Shown here piece after piece: positions 16,333 to 25,341 of a stretch of DNA of 64,000 nucleotides. The stretch's first letter is position 1. Each line of letters opens with the position of its first letter. The notes under the pieces were generated by a model. The model did not search any database. It saw nothing but the letters and a program-made list of their open reading frames with translations, and had not been told where the DNA came from. The DNA is from Quadrisphaera sp. DSM 44207. GTDB taxonomy: Bacteria > Actinomycetota > Actinomycetes > Actinomycetales > Quadrisphaeraceae. The DNA lies in the NCBI RefSeq assembly GCF_900101335.1, contig NZ_FNKA01000001.1, forward strand, positions 62,001-126,000. Reading direction: 5' to 3'. The position numbers and the translations under genes were made by a program.

Positions 16333-16797
16333 GTGGAGGATGCGGTCGCGCCCGCGGTCGAGCGCCGGCTGCAGCTGCTGCGCGCCGGCGGGCACCGGGT
16401 CACCGCGGCCCGCCGCGCCGTCCTGGAGGTGCTCGCCGGCGCCGCCGGCGAGCACCTGAGCGCCGAGGACGTGGTGCAGCAGGCGGCGGCCCGGCGCCCG
16501 GGCGTGCACCGGGCCACGGTGTACCGGGCCGTGGAGGCCCTGCGCGACCTGGGCCTGCTCACCCACACCCACAGCGCCCGCGGCGCGACGACCTACCACC
16601 TGGCGACCGGGGAGCCGCACGCGCACGTGCAGTGCTCGGCGTGCGGGATCCTGCAGGACGTGCCCGCCGCGGCCCTGGCGGACCTCGCCGAGCGCCTGGC
16701 CGCCGAGCGCGGCTTCGTCCTCGACCCCGGCCACGTGGCCCTGCTGGGCACCTGCCGCGCCTGCTCCCGGGGCCGGGACCCGGGCGCTCAGCCGTAG
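16333..16797 (+). CDS. Fur-family metal-responsive repressor
   Basis: A 154-residue protein with the Fur winged helix (GGHRVTAARRAVLEVL, VHRATVYRAVEAL) and the metal-binding end HAHVQCSACG and CRACSRG, giving two CxxC pairs for structural zinc. The HVQCSACG form is seen in Zur and related regulators. Metal specificity cannot be assigned from sequence alone. Its last 10 bases overlap the end of the convergent glnE. Confidence 0.83.
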   Translation: MEDAVAPAVERRLQLLRAGGHRVTAARRAVLEVLAGAAGEHLSAEDVVQQAAARRPGVHRATVYRAVEALRDLGLLTHTHSARGATTYHLATGEPHAHVQCSACGILQDVPAAALADLAERLAAERGFVLDPGHVALLGTCRACSRGRDPGAQP

Positions 16798-19700
16798 AAG
16801 ACGCGCTCGACGACCCGGCGGGCGCGGCGCATGTGCCGGCGCACGTCCTCGTCGAAGGCGTTCGCGGACCCGGCGGGGTGCCCGGCCAGGCGCGCGGCGG
16901 CCTCCAGCTCGCCGACGTCGGAGGGCAGGACGTCGGTGGGACGGCCCGCGCGCAGCACCAGGGCGTCGCGGGCGCGCGAGACCGTCCGCCACGCGGCGTC
17001 CAGGACGGCGGCGTCGTCGCCGTCCAGGACGCCGGCCCCGACCGCGGCGGCCAGCGCGCCGGTCGTCGACGTCGCGCGCAGCGCGGGCACCTCGGCGGCG
17101 TGCCGCATCTGCAGCAGCTGGGCGGTCCACTCCACGTCGGCCAGGCCGCCCGGGCCGAGCTTGAGGTGGCGCCGGGGGTCGACGCCGCGCGGCAGCCGCT
17201 CGGCCTCCACGCGCGCCTTGACGCGGCGCACCTCGCGCACCACCGCCTCCCCGGCCCCGCCGGGGGGGAAGCGCACCGGGTCGACCAGCTCGAGGAACGC
17301 CGCTCCCAGCGCGGGGTCCCCGGCGACGGGGACGGCGCGCAGCAGGGCCTGGGCCTCCCACGGCTGCGCCCAGCGGCCGTAGTACTCCCGGTAGGAGGCC
17401 AGGGAGCGGGCCAGCGGGCCGTCGCGCCCCTCCGGGCGCAGCTTGGCGTCGACCTCCAGGGCGGGCTCCGGGCCGGGGGCGGTGAGCACCCGGCGCAGCT
17501 CCCCGACGATCGCCAGGGCCTGCTCCTGGGCGGCCGCGGCGCTCGCGCCCGGCAGGGGGTCGTGGACGAAGAGCACGTCGGCGTCGCTGCCGTAGCCCAT
17601 CTCCGCCCCGCCGAGCCGGCCCATGCCCACCACCGCGACGCGCGTGAGCGCCTCCCGGCTCGTGCGCTCGACGACCGCGCGCACGGCCACCGCCAGGGCC
17701 GCGTCCAGGGCCGCCGCCGTCGCGGCGCTGATCGCCGCGCGGGCCCGCTCGGGCTCCACGAGCCCCAGCACGTCGCCGAGGGCCGTGCGCAGCAGCTCGC
17801 GGGCGCGCAGCCGGCGCACCACGGCCGCCGCGGCGGCGCGCTCCTCCTGGCGCGCGAGCGCGTGCGAGGCCTCCACCGCGAGCGCGCGCGGGTCGCGCGG
17901 GAGCAGGTCGGCGTCCGTGCCGAGCCAGCGGGTGGCCTCCGCGTCGCGCTCGAGCCCGGCGGCGACGAACCGGCTGGACGCCGTCGCGGCGGCCATCCGC
18001 TGCGCCGCGGCGCCCTCGTCGCGCAGCATCTTCAGGTACCAGTGGGTGCCGCCGAGGCGCTCGCTGATGCGCCGGAAGCTCAGCAGCCCGCCGTCCGGGT
18101 CGGCGCCGTCGGCGAACCAGCCGAGCATCACCGGCAGCAGCTGGCGCTGGATCGCGGCGCGGCGGCTGACGCCGGAGCTGAGGGCGGCGATGTGGCGCAG
18201 CGCCCCGGCCGGGTCGCGGTAGCCGAGCGCGGCCAGGCGCGCGCGGGCGGCGTCGGGCGTCAGCTGCACCTCGTCGGTGCTCAGCTGCGCCGCCGCCGCC
18301 AGCAGCGGGCGGTAGAAGAACAGCTCGTGCAGGCGCCGCACGCGCCGGCGCACCGCCGCCCACTCGGCGCGCAGCCCGTCGGCCCCGCCGGGCACCCCGG
18401 CGGCGCGCGCGAGGCGGCGCAGGTCCGCGTCGTCCTCGGGCACCAGCTGCGTGCGGCGCAGGCGGTGCAGCTGCAGGCGGTGCTCGAGCACGCGCAGGAA
18501 CCGGTAGTCGCGGTCGAGGGCGGCGGCGTCGTGGCGGCCCACGTACCCGAACGCCGAGAGCCGCTCCAGGGCCTCCAGCGTCGCCGCGACCCGCAGGGCG
18601 GGCTCGGTGCGCCCGTGCACGAGCTGCAGCAGCTGGACGCCGAACTCCACGTCGCGCAGCCCGCCGCGGCCGAGCTTCAGCTGGCGGTCCGCCTCCTTCG
18701 CCGGCACGTGCTCCTCCACCCGGCGGCGCATCGCCTGGGTGTCCGGGACGAGGTCGGGGCGGTCGGCGGCGCTCCACACCATCGGCCCCACGGCCTCGGC
18801 GTAGGCGGCGCCGAGCTCGGCGTCCCCCGCCGCCGGGCGGGCCTTGAGCAGCGCCTGGAACTCCCACGTGCGCGCCCAGCGCCGGTAGTACGCGACGTGG
18901 CTGTCGAGGGTGCGCACCAGCGGCCCGTCGCGCCCCTCCGGGCGCAGGCCCGCGTCGACCGGCCACAGGGTGCCCTCGGCGGTGGCGGCCGAGCAGGCGC
19001 TCGCGAGTTCGGCCGCCAGCTGCGCGCCCACCCGCAGGGCGGTGGCCTCGTCGCAGCCCTGCGCCGGGGCGACGACGTGGACGACGTCGACGTCGCTGAC
19101 GTAGTTCAGCTCCTGCGCGCCGCACTTGCCCATCGCGATCACCGCGAGCCGGGCGGCGGGCGCGCCGGGCACCACGGCCCGGGCGAGGGCGAGCGCGGCC
19201 TCGAGGGCGGCGTCGGCGAGGTCCGCGAGGTGCCCGGTGACGACGTCGACGGACGCCACCGGCTCGGGGTCGGCGAGGTCGACCGCGGCCAGGGTCAGCA
19301 GCCGGCGCCGGTACGCCACGCGCAGCGCGTCCCGGCCCGGGCCGCGCTCGGAGGAGGCCACGGGCACCGGCGCCTGCGGGTCGGCCCCGACGGCGGCGAG
19401 CAGGTCCGCGCGCACCTGCGCGGCGGTGCGGTGCGGACCGACCCGCAGCGCCTCCCAGTGCTCGGGGTGGCGCACCAGGTGCTCCCCGAGCGCCACGGAG
19501 CCGCCGAGCACGGCGAGCAGGCGCCGGCGCACGACGCCGTCCTCGGCCAGCAGGCCCTGCACGCCGGCGCGCACGCCCGCGGGCACCGCGGGCCGGCCGA
19601 GGGCCTCCAGCAGGCGCACGAGCGCGAGCAGGCCGCGGTCGGGGTCCGGCGTGCGCGCCAGCGCCGCCAGCAGCTCCTCCACGTCCGCGCCGGTGCCGGC

Positions 19701-19808
19701 CAGGCGCGCCAGCGCCGGGTCGGACAGCAGCCGGGCGGCCGCGGGCGGGTCGGTGAACCCCAGCCGGGCCAGGGTGCCCGCGGTGCTGGCGGCGCGCGGC
19801 GTCGTCAC
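16788..19808 (-). CDS. glnE: Glutamine synthetase adenylyltransferase/deadenylylase GlnE
   Basis: A 1006-residue protein with two nucleotidyltransferase halves. The N-terminal half has NYVSDVDVVHVV and the GlnE signature GRGGLRDVEFGVQLLQL; the C-terminal half has GYGSDADVLFVHD and GPGGLADVEWTAQLLQ. Family function is to adenylylate and deadenylylate glutamine synthetase in response to nitrogen. GTG 19808 overlaps the stop of the amidotransferase gene by 4 nt. The order glnA2-amidotransferase-glnE points to one operon for nitrogen assimilation. Confidence 0.95.
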   Translation of the reverse strand: MTTPRAASTAGTLARLGFTDPPAAARLLSDPALARLAGTGADVEELLAALARTPDPDRGLLALVRLLEALGRPAVPAGVRAGVQGLLAEDGVVRRRLLAVLGGSVALGEHLVRHPEHWEALRVGPHRTAAQVRADLLAAVGADPQAPVPVASSERGPGRDALRVAYRRRLLTLAAVDLADPEPVASVDVVTGHLADLADAALEAALALARAVVPGAPAARLAVIAMGKCGAQELNYVSDVDVVHVVAPAQGCDEATALRVGAQLAAELASACSAATAEGTLWPVDAGLRPEGRDGPLVRTLDSHVAYYRRWARTWEFQALLKARPAAGDAELGAAYAEAVGPMVWSAADRPDLVPDTQAMRRRVEEHVPAKEADRQLKLGRGGLRDVEFGVQLLQLVHGRTEPALRVAATLEALERLSAFGYVGRHDAAALDRDYRFLRVLEHRLQLHRLRRTQLVPEDDADLRRLARAAGVPGGADGLRAEWAAVRRRVRRLHELFFYRPLLAAAAQLSTDEVQLTPDAARARLAALGYRDPAGALRHIAALSSGVSRRAAIQRQLLPVMLGWFADGADPDGGLLSFRRISERLGGTHWYLKMLRDEGAAAQRMAAATASSRFVAAGLERDAEATRWLGTDADLLPRDPRALAVEASHALARQEERAAAAAVVRRLRARELLRTALGDVLGLVEPERARAAISAATAAALDAALAVAVRAVVERTSREALTRVAVVGMGRLGGAEMGYGSDADVLFVHDPLPGASAAAAQEQALAIVGELRRVLTAPGPEPALEVDAKLRPEGRDGPLARSLASYREYYGRWAQPWEAQALLRAVPVAGDPALGAAFLELVDPVRFPPGGAGEAVVREVRRVKARVEAERLPRGVDPRRHLKLGPGGLADVEWTAQLLQMRHAAEVPALRATSTTGALAAAVGAGVLDGDDAAVLDAAWRTVSRARDALVLRAGRPTDVLPSDVGELEAAARLAGHPAGSANAFDEDVRRHMRRARRVVERVFYG

Positions 19809-20611
19809 CGCGCGGCTCCCGCCCCGGGCCCGGCGCCCGCCGCCGCGAGCAGCGCCTCGCCGTGCCCGCGGGCGAGCGCGCCCAGCTCGCCGTCGCGCCG
19901 GCGCATCCCGGCGAGCTCGGCGGCCGCGTCGGTGCCGCGGACGGCCAGGTCCCGGCCGTGGCCGGCCAGCCACTCCCCGTAGACCCGCGGGGTCACCTCC
20001 GGGTGGTACTGCACGCCCCAGGCGCGGTGCCCGAGGCGGAACGCCTGCACCGGGTAGGCGGCGCTGGCCGCCAGCAGGACGGCGTCCGGCGGCAGGGCGC
20101 TCACGGCGTCCCCGTGGGCCTGCGGCGCGCGCCAGGAGGGGCCGAGCCCGCCCACCAGCGGGTCGCCGTCCGCGCCGGGAGCGGCGGTGACGGGCAGGAC
20201 GCCGACCTCCGGGCCCGCGCCGCCGCGCTCGACGCGCCCGCCGGTGGCCAGGGCGAGCAGCTGCGCCCCCAGGCAGATCCCGAGCACGGCGGCGCCGTCC
20301 GCGACCGCCGCCGCGAGCAGGCGCCGGGTCGCGGGCAGCCACGGCGCCGCGTCGTCCTCCCAGGCGGCGACCCGCCCGCCGAGGACGACCAGCGCGTCGT
20401 GGTCGGCCGGGCGCGCGGGCAGCGGGTCCCCGCGGTAGGGGCGGCGCAGGTCGACCGCGGCGCCGGGCAGCGCCAGGCGGCCGAGGGGGCAGCCGTCCTC
20501 GTGCTGGACGACGAGCACCCGCGGCGCTCGCGCCCCCGCAGCACCGCCTCCAGCACCGCCTCCAGCACCGCCTCCAGCACCGCCCCCACCACCGCTCACG
20601 GCGCCGCTCAC
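19805..20611 (-). CDS. Class I glutamine amidotransferase (GMP synthase-like)
   Basis: A 268-residue protein. After a Gly/Ala-rich head made by a 12-bp repeat, the GATase1 fold shows VLGICLGAQLLALATGG with the nucleophile Cys and GVQYHPEVTP with the His-Glu pair. There is no synthetase domain, so it is a free-standing amidotransferase or gamma-glutamyl hydrolase. It overlaps glnA2 and glnE by 4 nt on each side, so it is translationally coupled to both. A role in glutamine or gamma-glutamyl metabolism is inferred. Confidence 0.83.
   Translation of the reverse strand: MSGAVSGGGGGAGGGAGGGAGGGAAGARAPRVLVVQHEDGCPLGRLALPGAAVDLRRPYRGDPLPARPADHDALVVLGGRVAAWEDDAAPWLPATRRLLAAAVADGAAVLGICLGAQLLALATGGRVERGGAGPEVGVLPVTAAPGADGDPLVGGLGPSWRAPQAHGDAVSALPPDAVLLAASAAYPVQAFRLGHRAWGVQYHPEVTPRVYGEWLAGHGRDLAVRGTDAAAELAGMRRRDGELGALARGHGEALLAAAGAGPGAGAAR
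20540..20587. repeat. 12-bp tandem repeat, four copies, inside a coding region
   Basis: AGCACCGCCTCC occurs three times exactly and once with one change. On the minus strand it encodes the Gly/Ala-rich N-terminal head of the amidotransferase. Confidence 0.85.
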
Positions 20612-21954
20612 AGGACCGGCAGGTAGCGGCGCAGCTCGAACGGGGTGACCTGGCGGCGGTACTCGGCCCACTCCAGGCGCTTGTCGCGCAGCAGGTGGTC
20701 GAAGACGTGCTCGCCGAGGGTCTCCGCGGCCAGCTCCGAGCCCTGCAGCACCTCCAGGGCCCGGCCCAGGCTCGCCGGCAGCGGGTCGATGTCCAGGGCC
20801 CGCCGCTCCGCGTCGGTGAGGGACTCCACGTCGTCGTCGGCGGGCTCGGGCAGGTCGTAGCCCTCCTCCACGCCCCTCAGGCCCGCGGACAGCAGCAGCG
20901 CGAACGCGAGGTAGGGGTTGACCGCGGAGTCCAGCGCCCGGTACTCGACGCGGGCGGAGTTGCCCTTGCGCGGCTTGTACAGCGGCACCCGCACCAGGGC
21001 CGAGCGGTTGTTGTGGCCCCAGCTGACGTAGGACGGCGCCTCGTGGCCGCCCCACAGCCGCTTGTAGGAGTTGACGAACTGGTTCGTCACCGCCGTCATC
21101 TCCGGCGCGTGGCGCAGCAGGCCGGCGATGAACTGCCGGCCCGTCTTCGACAGCTGGTACTGCCCGGCGGCGTCGTGGAAGGCGTTGCGGTCGCCCTCGA
21201 ACAGCGACATGTGGGTGTGCATGCCAGAGCCCGGGTGCTCGGCGAAGGGCTTGGGCATGAAGGTCGCGTACACGCCCTGCTCGAGCGCGACCTCCTTGAT
21301 GATCGTGCGGAAGGTCATGATGTTGTCCGCGGTCGACAGCGCGTCGGCGTAGCGCAGGTCGATCTCGTTCTGCCCGGGCCCGCCCTCGTGGTGGCTGAAC
21401 TCCACCGAGATGCCCATCGACTCCAGCAGCGAGATCGCGCGCCGCCGGAAGTCCTGGCCGGTGCCGCGCGGCACGTGGTCGAAGAAGCCCCCGGCGTCCA
21501 CCGGCACCGGGGTGCCGGTGCGCAGCGACTCCTCGGTGAGCACGTAGAACTCGATCTCGGGGTGGGTGTAGAAGGTGAAGCCGAGGTCGGCGGCGCGGGC
21601 CAGGACGCGCTTGAGCACCTGGCGGGAGTCCGCGGCGGCGGGCTCGCCGTCGGGGGTGAGGATGTCGCAGAACATGCGCGCGGTGCCCTGGCCGGTCTGG
21701 GCGTCCATGCGCCACGGCAGCACCTGGTAGGTCGAGGGGTCCGGCCGCATCAGCATGTCGGCCTCGGAGACCCGGGTCAGGCCCTCGACGGCGCTCCCGT
21801 CGAAGCCGATGCCCTCGGTGAAGGCCCCCTCCAGCTCCGCCGGAGCGACGGCCACCGACTTCAGCGACCCGACCACGTCGGTGAACCACAGGCGGATGAA
21901 GCGGATGTCGCGCTCCTCCACCGACCGGAGCACGAACTCCTGCTGCCTGTCCAT
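20608..21954 (-). CDS. glnA2: Glutamine synthetase, GlnA2-type
   Basis: A 448-residue glutamine synthetase. The beta-grasp end has GFDGSAVEGL; the catalytic part has HPEIEFYV, GPGQNEIDLRYADAL, GSGMHTHMSL, GHNNRSALVRVP and the arginine-bearing RVEYRALDSAVNPYL. Length and close linkage to glnE match GlnA2 of mycobacteria rather than the main GlnA1. Makes glutamine from glutamate, ammonia and ATP, or a related gamma-glutamyl product. The minus-strand box CACGAT (21961-21966) lies 6 nt before ATG 21954 without a Shine-Dalgarno, so the mRNA may be leaderless. Confidence 0.93.
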   Translation of the reverse strand: MDRQQEFVLRSVEERDIRFIRLWFTDVVGSLKSVAVAPAELEGAFTEGIGFDGSAVEGLTRVSEADMLMRPDPSTYQVLPWRMDAQTGQGTARMFCDILTPDGEPAAADSRQVLKRVLARAADLGFTFYTHPEIEFYVLTEESLRTGTPVPVDAGGFFDHVPRGTGQDFRRRAISLLESMGISVEFSHHEGGPGQNEIDLRYADALSTADNIMTFRTIIKEVALEQGVYATFMPKPFAEHPGSGMHTHMSLFEGDRNAFHDAAGQYQLSKTGRQFIAGLLRHAPEMTAVTNQFVNSYKRLWGGHEAPSYVSWGHNNRSALVRVPLYKPRKGNSARVEYRALDSAVNPYLAFALLLSAGLRGVEEGYDLPEPADDDVESLTDAERRALDIDPLPASLGRALEVLQGSELAAETLGEHVFDHLLRDKRLEWAEYRRQVTPFELRRYLPVL

Positions 21955-21988
21955 GGGCCCATCGTGGCACCCGGCGCCCCCGGGCCCG

Positions 21989-22017
21989 CCCGCCCGCCCG
22001 GGGAGCGGGCGGGCGGG
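21989..22017. other. 12-bp GC hairpin in a divergent promoter region
   Basis: CCCGCCCGCCCG (21989-22000) and CGGGCGGGCGGG (22006-22017) form a perfect stem with a 5-nt loop between divergent glnA2 and the MFS gene. It could be a protein-binding site or simple low-complexity sequence. Confidence 0.5.
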
Positions 22018-22039
22018 AGCGGGAGCACGATGGTGCGTC

Positions 22040-23521
22040 GTGACTCCTCCCGGCAGCGACCCCCGTCGCTGGCGCATCCTCACCGTCTGCCTGGCGTCGG
22101 GCTTCCTCAGCCTGCTCAGCGTGAGCATCGTCAACGTCGCGCTGCCGGCCGTGCAGGCGGGCGTGGGGGCGTCCGCCGCGCAGCTGCAGTGGGTGCTCAC
22201 CGGGTACGCCCTCACCTTCGGCCTGGCCCTGGTGCCCGCGGGGCGTCTGGGCGACTCCTACGGGCGGCGGCGCCTGTTCATGACCGGCCTGGCCGTCTTC
22301 CTCCTCGCCAGCCTCGCGTGCGGGCTCGCGACGAGCCCCGGGGCGCTGATCGCGGCGCGCCTGGCGATGGGCGTCGGCGCCGGCGTGCTCAACCCGCAGG
22401 TCAGCGCCATCATCCAGAACCTCTTCACGGGCGCCGAGCGCGGGCGGGCGTTCGGCCTGTTCGGGGGCACCATCGGCGTCTCCACCGCCATCGGCCCCCT
22501 CCTCGGCGGCGCGATCCTCGCCCTGGTGCCCGGCGGCGGCGCCTGGCGCTGGGTGTTCTGGGTCAACCTGCCCGTGGGCGCGGTGGCCCTGCTGCTCGCC
22601 CACCGGCTCCTGCCGCGCGAGGAGGGCACGCGGCACGAGCGCCTGGACGTCGTCGGCTCGCTGCTGCTCGGGCTGGCCGTGCTCGGGGTGCTGCTCGGCC
22701 TGCAGGAGCAGGCCGTCCTCGGCCTGCCGCTCGCCCTCGCCGTCCTGCTCGCCGCCGCGGCCGCGGCCGGCGCGTTCGTGGCCTGGGAGCGCCGGTACGC
22801 CGCCTCGGGCCGCACGCCGCTGGCCCGCCCGGCGCTGCTGCGCCACCCGCCCTTCGCCGCGGGCGTGCTCGTCGGCAGCCTGTACTTCGCCGGCTTCACG
22901 GCGATCTTCGTCGTCCTCACCCTGTACCTGCAGCAGGGCCTCGGCTACACGCCGCTGCAGGCGGGCCTGAGCACCACCCCGTTCGCGATCGCCGGGGCGG
23001 TCACCGCGCCCCTGGCCGGGCGGGTCGTCACGCGGGTGGGGCGGCGCATGGTCGTGGCGGGCCTGTGCCTGGTCGCCGCCGGCCTGCTGGCCGGCGTCCT
23101 GGTCGTCGAGGTCCTCGCGCCGGCGGTCGGCGCGGGGTGGACGGGCGCGCTGCTGGCCCTGCCGCTGGCCGTCGCGGGCGCGGGCGGCGGCCTGGTGATC
23201 AGCCCCAACGTCACCCTGACCCTGGCCGAGGTGCCGCTGGAGGACGCCGGCAGCGCCAGCGGCGTGCTGCAGACGGCGCAGCGCCTGGGCTCGGCGGCCG
23301 GCATCGCGGGGATCAGCGCCGTCTTCTTCGCCGTCTCCGCGGGCGGGCGGTGGCAGCCGGCGATCACCGTCTCCCTGCTGGTCACCGCGGGCCTGGTGGC
23401 CCTCGCGCTCGTCCCCGCCGTCCTGGACGCGCGACGGCGGGTCCGCTCCCCGGCAGTGCTGACCGGCCCGACCTCGCCGGTGGTCGCCCACCCGCTCGGC
23501 GGCGAGCACTGGCATCACTAG
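22040..23521 (+). CDS. MFS drug exporter (DHA2/EmrB-QacA type)
   Basis: A 493-residue integral membrane protein with about 14 hydrophobic segments. It has the DHA2 features QLQWVLTGYAL in the first pair of helices, GRLGDSYGRRRLF (motif A), and the motif C-like GGTIGVSTAIGPLLGGAI. GTG 22040 is used because the CACGAT box lies 8 nt before it. Expected to export drugs or metabolites with protons. No linked regulator identifies its substrate. Confidence 0.88.
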   Translation: MTPPGSDPRRWRILTVCLASGFLSLLSVSIVNVALPAVQAGVGASAAQLQWVLTGYALTFGLALVPAGRLGDSYGRRRLFMTGLAVFLLASLACGLATSPGALIAARLAMGVGAGVLNPQVSAIIQNLFTGAERGRAFGLFGGTIGVSTAIGPLLGGAILALVPGGGAWRWVFWVNLPVGAVALLLAHRLLPREEGTRHERLDVVGSLLLGLAVLGVLLGLQEQAVLGLPLALAVLLAAAAAAGAFVAWERRYAASGRTPLARPALLRHPPFAAGVLVGSLYFAGFTAIFVVLTLYLQQGLGYTPLQAGLSTTPFAIAGAVTAPLAGRVVTRVGRRMVVAGLCLVAAGLLAGVLVVEVLAPAVGAGWTGALLALPLAVAGAGGGLVISPNVTLTLAEVPLEDAGSASGVLQTAQRLGSAAGIAGISAVFFAVSAGGRWQPAITVSLLVTAGLVALALVPAVLDARRRVRSPAVLTGPTSPVVAHPLGGEHWHH

Positions 23522-23524
23522 GCT
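23519..23524 (+). promoter_or_regulatory. -10 box TAGGCT for leaderless nadE
   Basis: TAGGCT starts with the stop codon of the MFS gene (TAG 23519-23521) and lies 8 nt before ATG 23533. No Shine-Dalgarno is present. Confidence 0.5.
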
Positions 23525-23532
23525 CCCGGGGC

Positions 23533-25341
23533 ATGCCACAGCTGCGACTGGCGCTCGCGCAGGTGGACCCGACCGTGGGCGACCTGCCCGGCAACGCCCG
23601 CCTGGTGCGCGAGCGCACCGCCGAGGCCGCCCGCGCCGGCGCCCACCTGGTGGCCTTCCCCGAGATGGTCCTCACCGGCTACCCGGTCGAGGACCTCGCG
23701 CTGCGCGCCTCGTTCGTGCAGGCCTCGCGGGCGGCGCTGCGGCAGCTGGCGGCCGACCTGCACGCCGACGGCCACGGCGACCTGCCCGTCGTCGTCGGCC
23801 ACCTCGACCGCGCCGAGGACCTGCGCGGCGGGCAGGTGGACCTGGACCTGGTGGAGACCGGCCGCGACGAGCACGGCGGCTCCGCGCTGCCCAAGGGCCT
23901 GCCGCAGAACTGCGCGGCGGTGCTGCACGGGGGGCGGGTGGTGGCCCGCTACGCCAAGCACCACCTGCCGACCTACGGCGTCTTCGACGAGTTCCGCGTC
24001 TTCGTGCCCGGCCGCGACCTGGCGGTGGTGCGGGTCGCCGGCGTCGACGTGGCCCTCGCGATCTGCGAGGACCTCTGGCAGGACGGCGGGCCGGTGGCGA
24101 TGACGCGGGCGGCCGGCGCGGACCTGCTGCTGGTGGTCAACGGCTCCCCGTACGAGCGCGACAAGGACGACACCCGCCTGGAGCTGGTGCGCCGCCGCGC
24201 CGTCGAGGCCGGCTGCACCCTGGCGTACCTGAACGCGGTCGGCGGGCAGGACGACCTGGTCTTCGACGGCGACTCCCTCGTCGTGGACGCCGCCGGGCAC
24301 CTCCTCGCGCGCGGTCCGCAGTTCGCCGAGGCGCTGCTCGTGGTCGACCTCGACCTGCCCTCCGAGCCCGGGCGCGCGGCCCCCGAACCGGTGCCCGGGG
24401 TGGTGCGCGTCGTCGTCGGGAACGAGCCGGTGGCCCCGTACGAGCCGCTGCCCCCGCCGCAGGCCCCCCGCCTGGACGAGGTCGGGGAGGTGTGGACGGC
24501 GCTGGTGACGGGGCTGCGGGCCTACGTGCGCAAGAACGGCTTCGAGCGCGTCGCCCTGGGCCTGTCCGGCGGCATCGACTCGGCCGTGGTCGCCGCCCTC
24601 GGGGTCGACGCCCTGGGCGCCGGGTGCGTCACGGGCGTGTCCATGCCCAGCGTCCACTCCTCGGAGCACTCCAAGGACGACGCCGCGGACCTGGCCCGGC
24701 GCACCGGGCTGGACTACCGGGTCGTGCCGATCGCGCCCGTGGTGGACGCCTTCACGGCGGACCTGGCAGCGGTCGTGCGGCTCGGCGGCTTCGCCGAGGA
24801 GAACCTGCAGGCGCGCGTGCGCGGCACCACCCTCATGGCGCTGAGCAACTCCGAGGGCCACCTGGTGGTGGCGACGTCCAACAAGAGCGAGCTGGCCGTG
24901 GGCTACTCCACGCTCTACGGCGACTCCGTCGGCGGCTTCGCGCCGCTGAAGGACGTGCCCAAGACGCTGGTGTGGGAGCTGGCGCGCTGGCGCAACGCGC
25001 ACGCGCAGCGCCGCGGGGAGACCCCGCCGATCCCGGAGCGCTCCATCACCAAGCCGCCGTCGGCGGAGCTGCGCCCGGGCCAGACCGACCAGGACTCCCT
25101 GCCCCCGTACGAGGTGCTCGACGCGGTGCTCGAGCGGTACGTCGTCGGCGCGCAGGGGCGCTCGGAGCTGCTGGCCGCCGGGCTGGACCCCGAGGTCGTC
25201 GACGCGGTCGTGCCGCTGGTGGACCGCGCGGAGTGGAAGCGGCGCCAGTTCGCCCCCGGCACCAAGATCAGCGCGGTCGCGTTCGGCCGCGACCGGCGGC
25301 TGCCGATCACCACCCGCTGGCGCGAGGAGCGGTCCCGATGA
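23533..25341 (+). CDS. nadE: Glutamine-dependent NAD+ synthetase
   Basis: A 602-residue two-domain enzyme. The N-terminal nitrilase-type glutaminase has the Glu-Lys-Cys triad in FPEMVLTGYP, KHHLPTYGVFDE and ICEDLW. The C-terminal synthetase has the ATP loop LGLSGGIDSAVVAAL and ATSNKSELAVGYSTLYGD. It converts nicotinate adenine dinucleotide to NAD+ using glutamine nitrogen. The 4-nt overlap with panB shows co-translation of two cofactor genes. Confidence 0.95.
   Translation: MPQLRLALAQVDPTVGDLPGNARLVRERTAEAARAGAHLVAFPEMVLTGYPVEDLALRASFVQASRAALRQLAADLHADGHGDLPVVVGHLDRAEDLRGGQVDLDLVETGRDEHGGSALPKGLPQNCAAVLHGGRVVARYAKHHLPTYGVFDEFRVFVPGRDLAVVRVAGVDVALAICEDLWQDGGPVAMTRAAGADLLLVVNGSPYERDKDDTRLELVRRRAVEAGCTLAYLNAVGGQDDLVFDGDSLVVDAAGHLLARGPQFAEALLVVDLDLPSEPGRAAPEPVPGVVRVVVGNEPVAPYEPLPPPQAPRLDEVGEVWTALVTGLRAYVRKNGFERVALGLSGGIDSAVVAALGVDALGAGCVTGVSMPSVHSSEHSKDDAADLARRTGLDYRVVPIAPVVDAFTADLAAVVRLGGFAEENLQARVRGTTLMALSNSEGHLVVATSNKSELAVGYSTLYGDSVGGFAPLKDVPKTLVWELARWRNAHAQRRGETPPIPERSITKPPSAELRPGQTDQDSLPPYEVLDAVLERYVVGAQGRSELLAAGLDPEVVDAVVPLVDRAEWKRRQFAPGTKISAVAFGRDRRLPITTRWREERSR

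Noticed and set aside
21755-22039. Extended N-terminus of the MFS gene upstream of 22040.
   Set aside because: The extension is antisense to glnA2, has no membrane segment, and passes the divergent promoter region.
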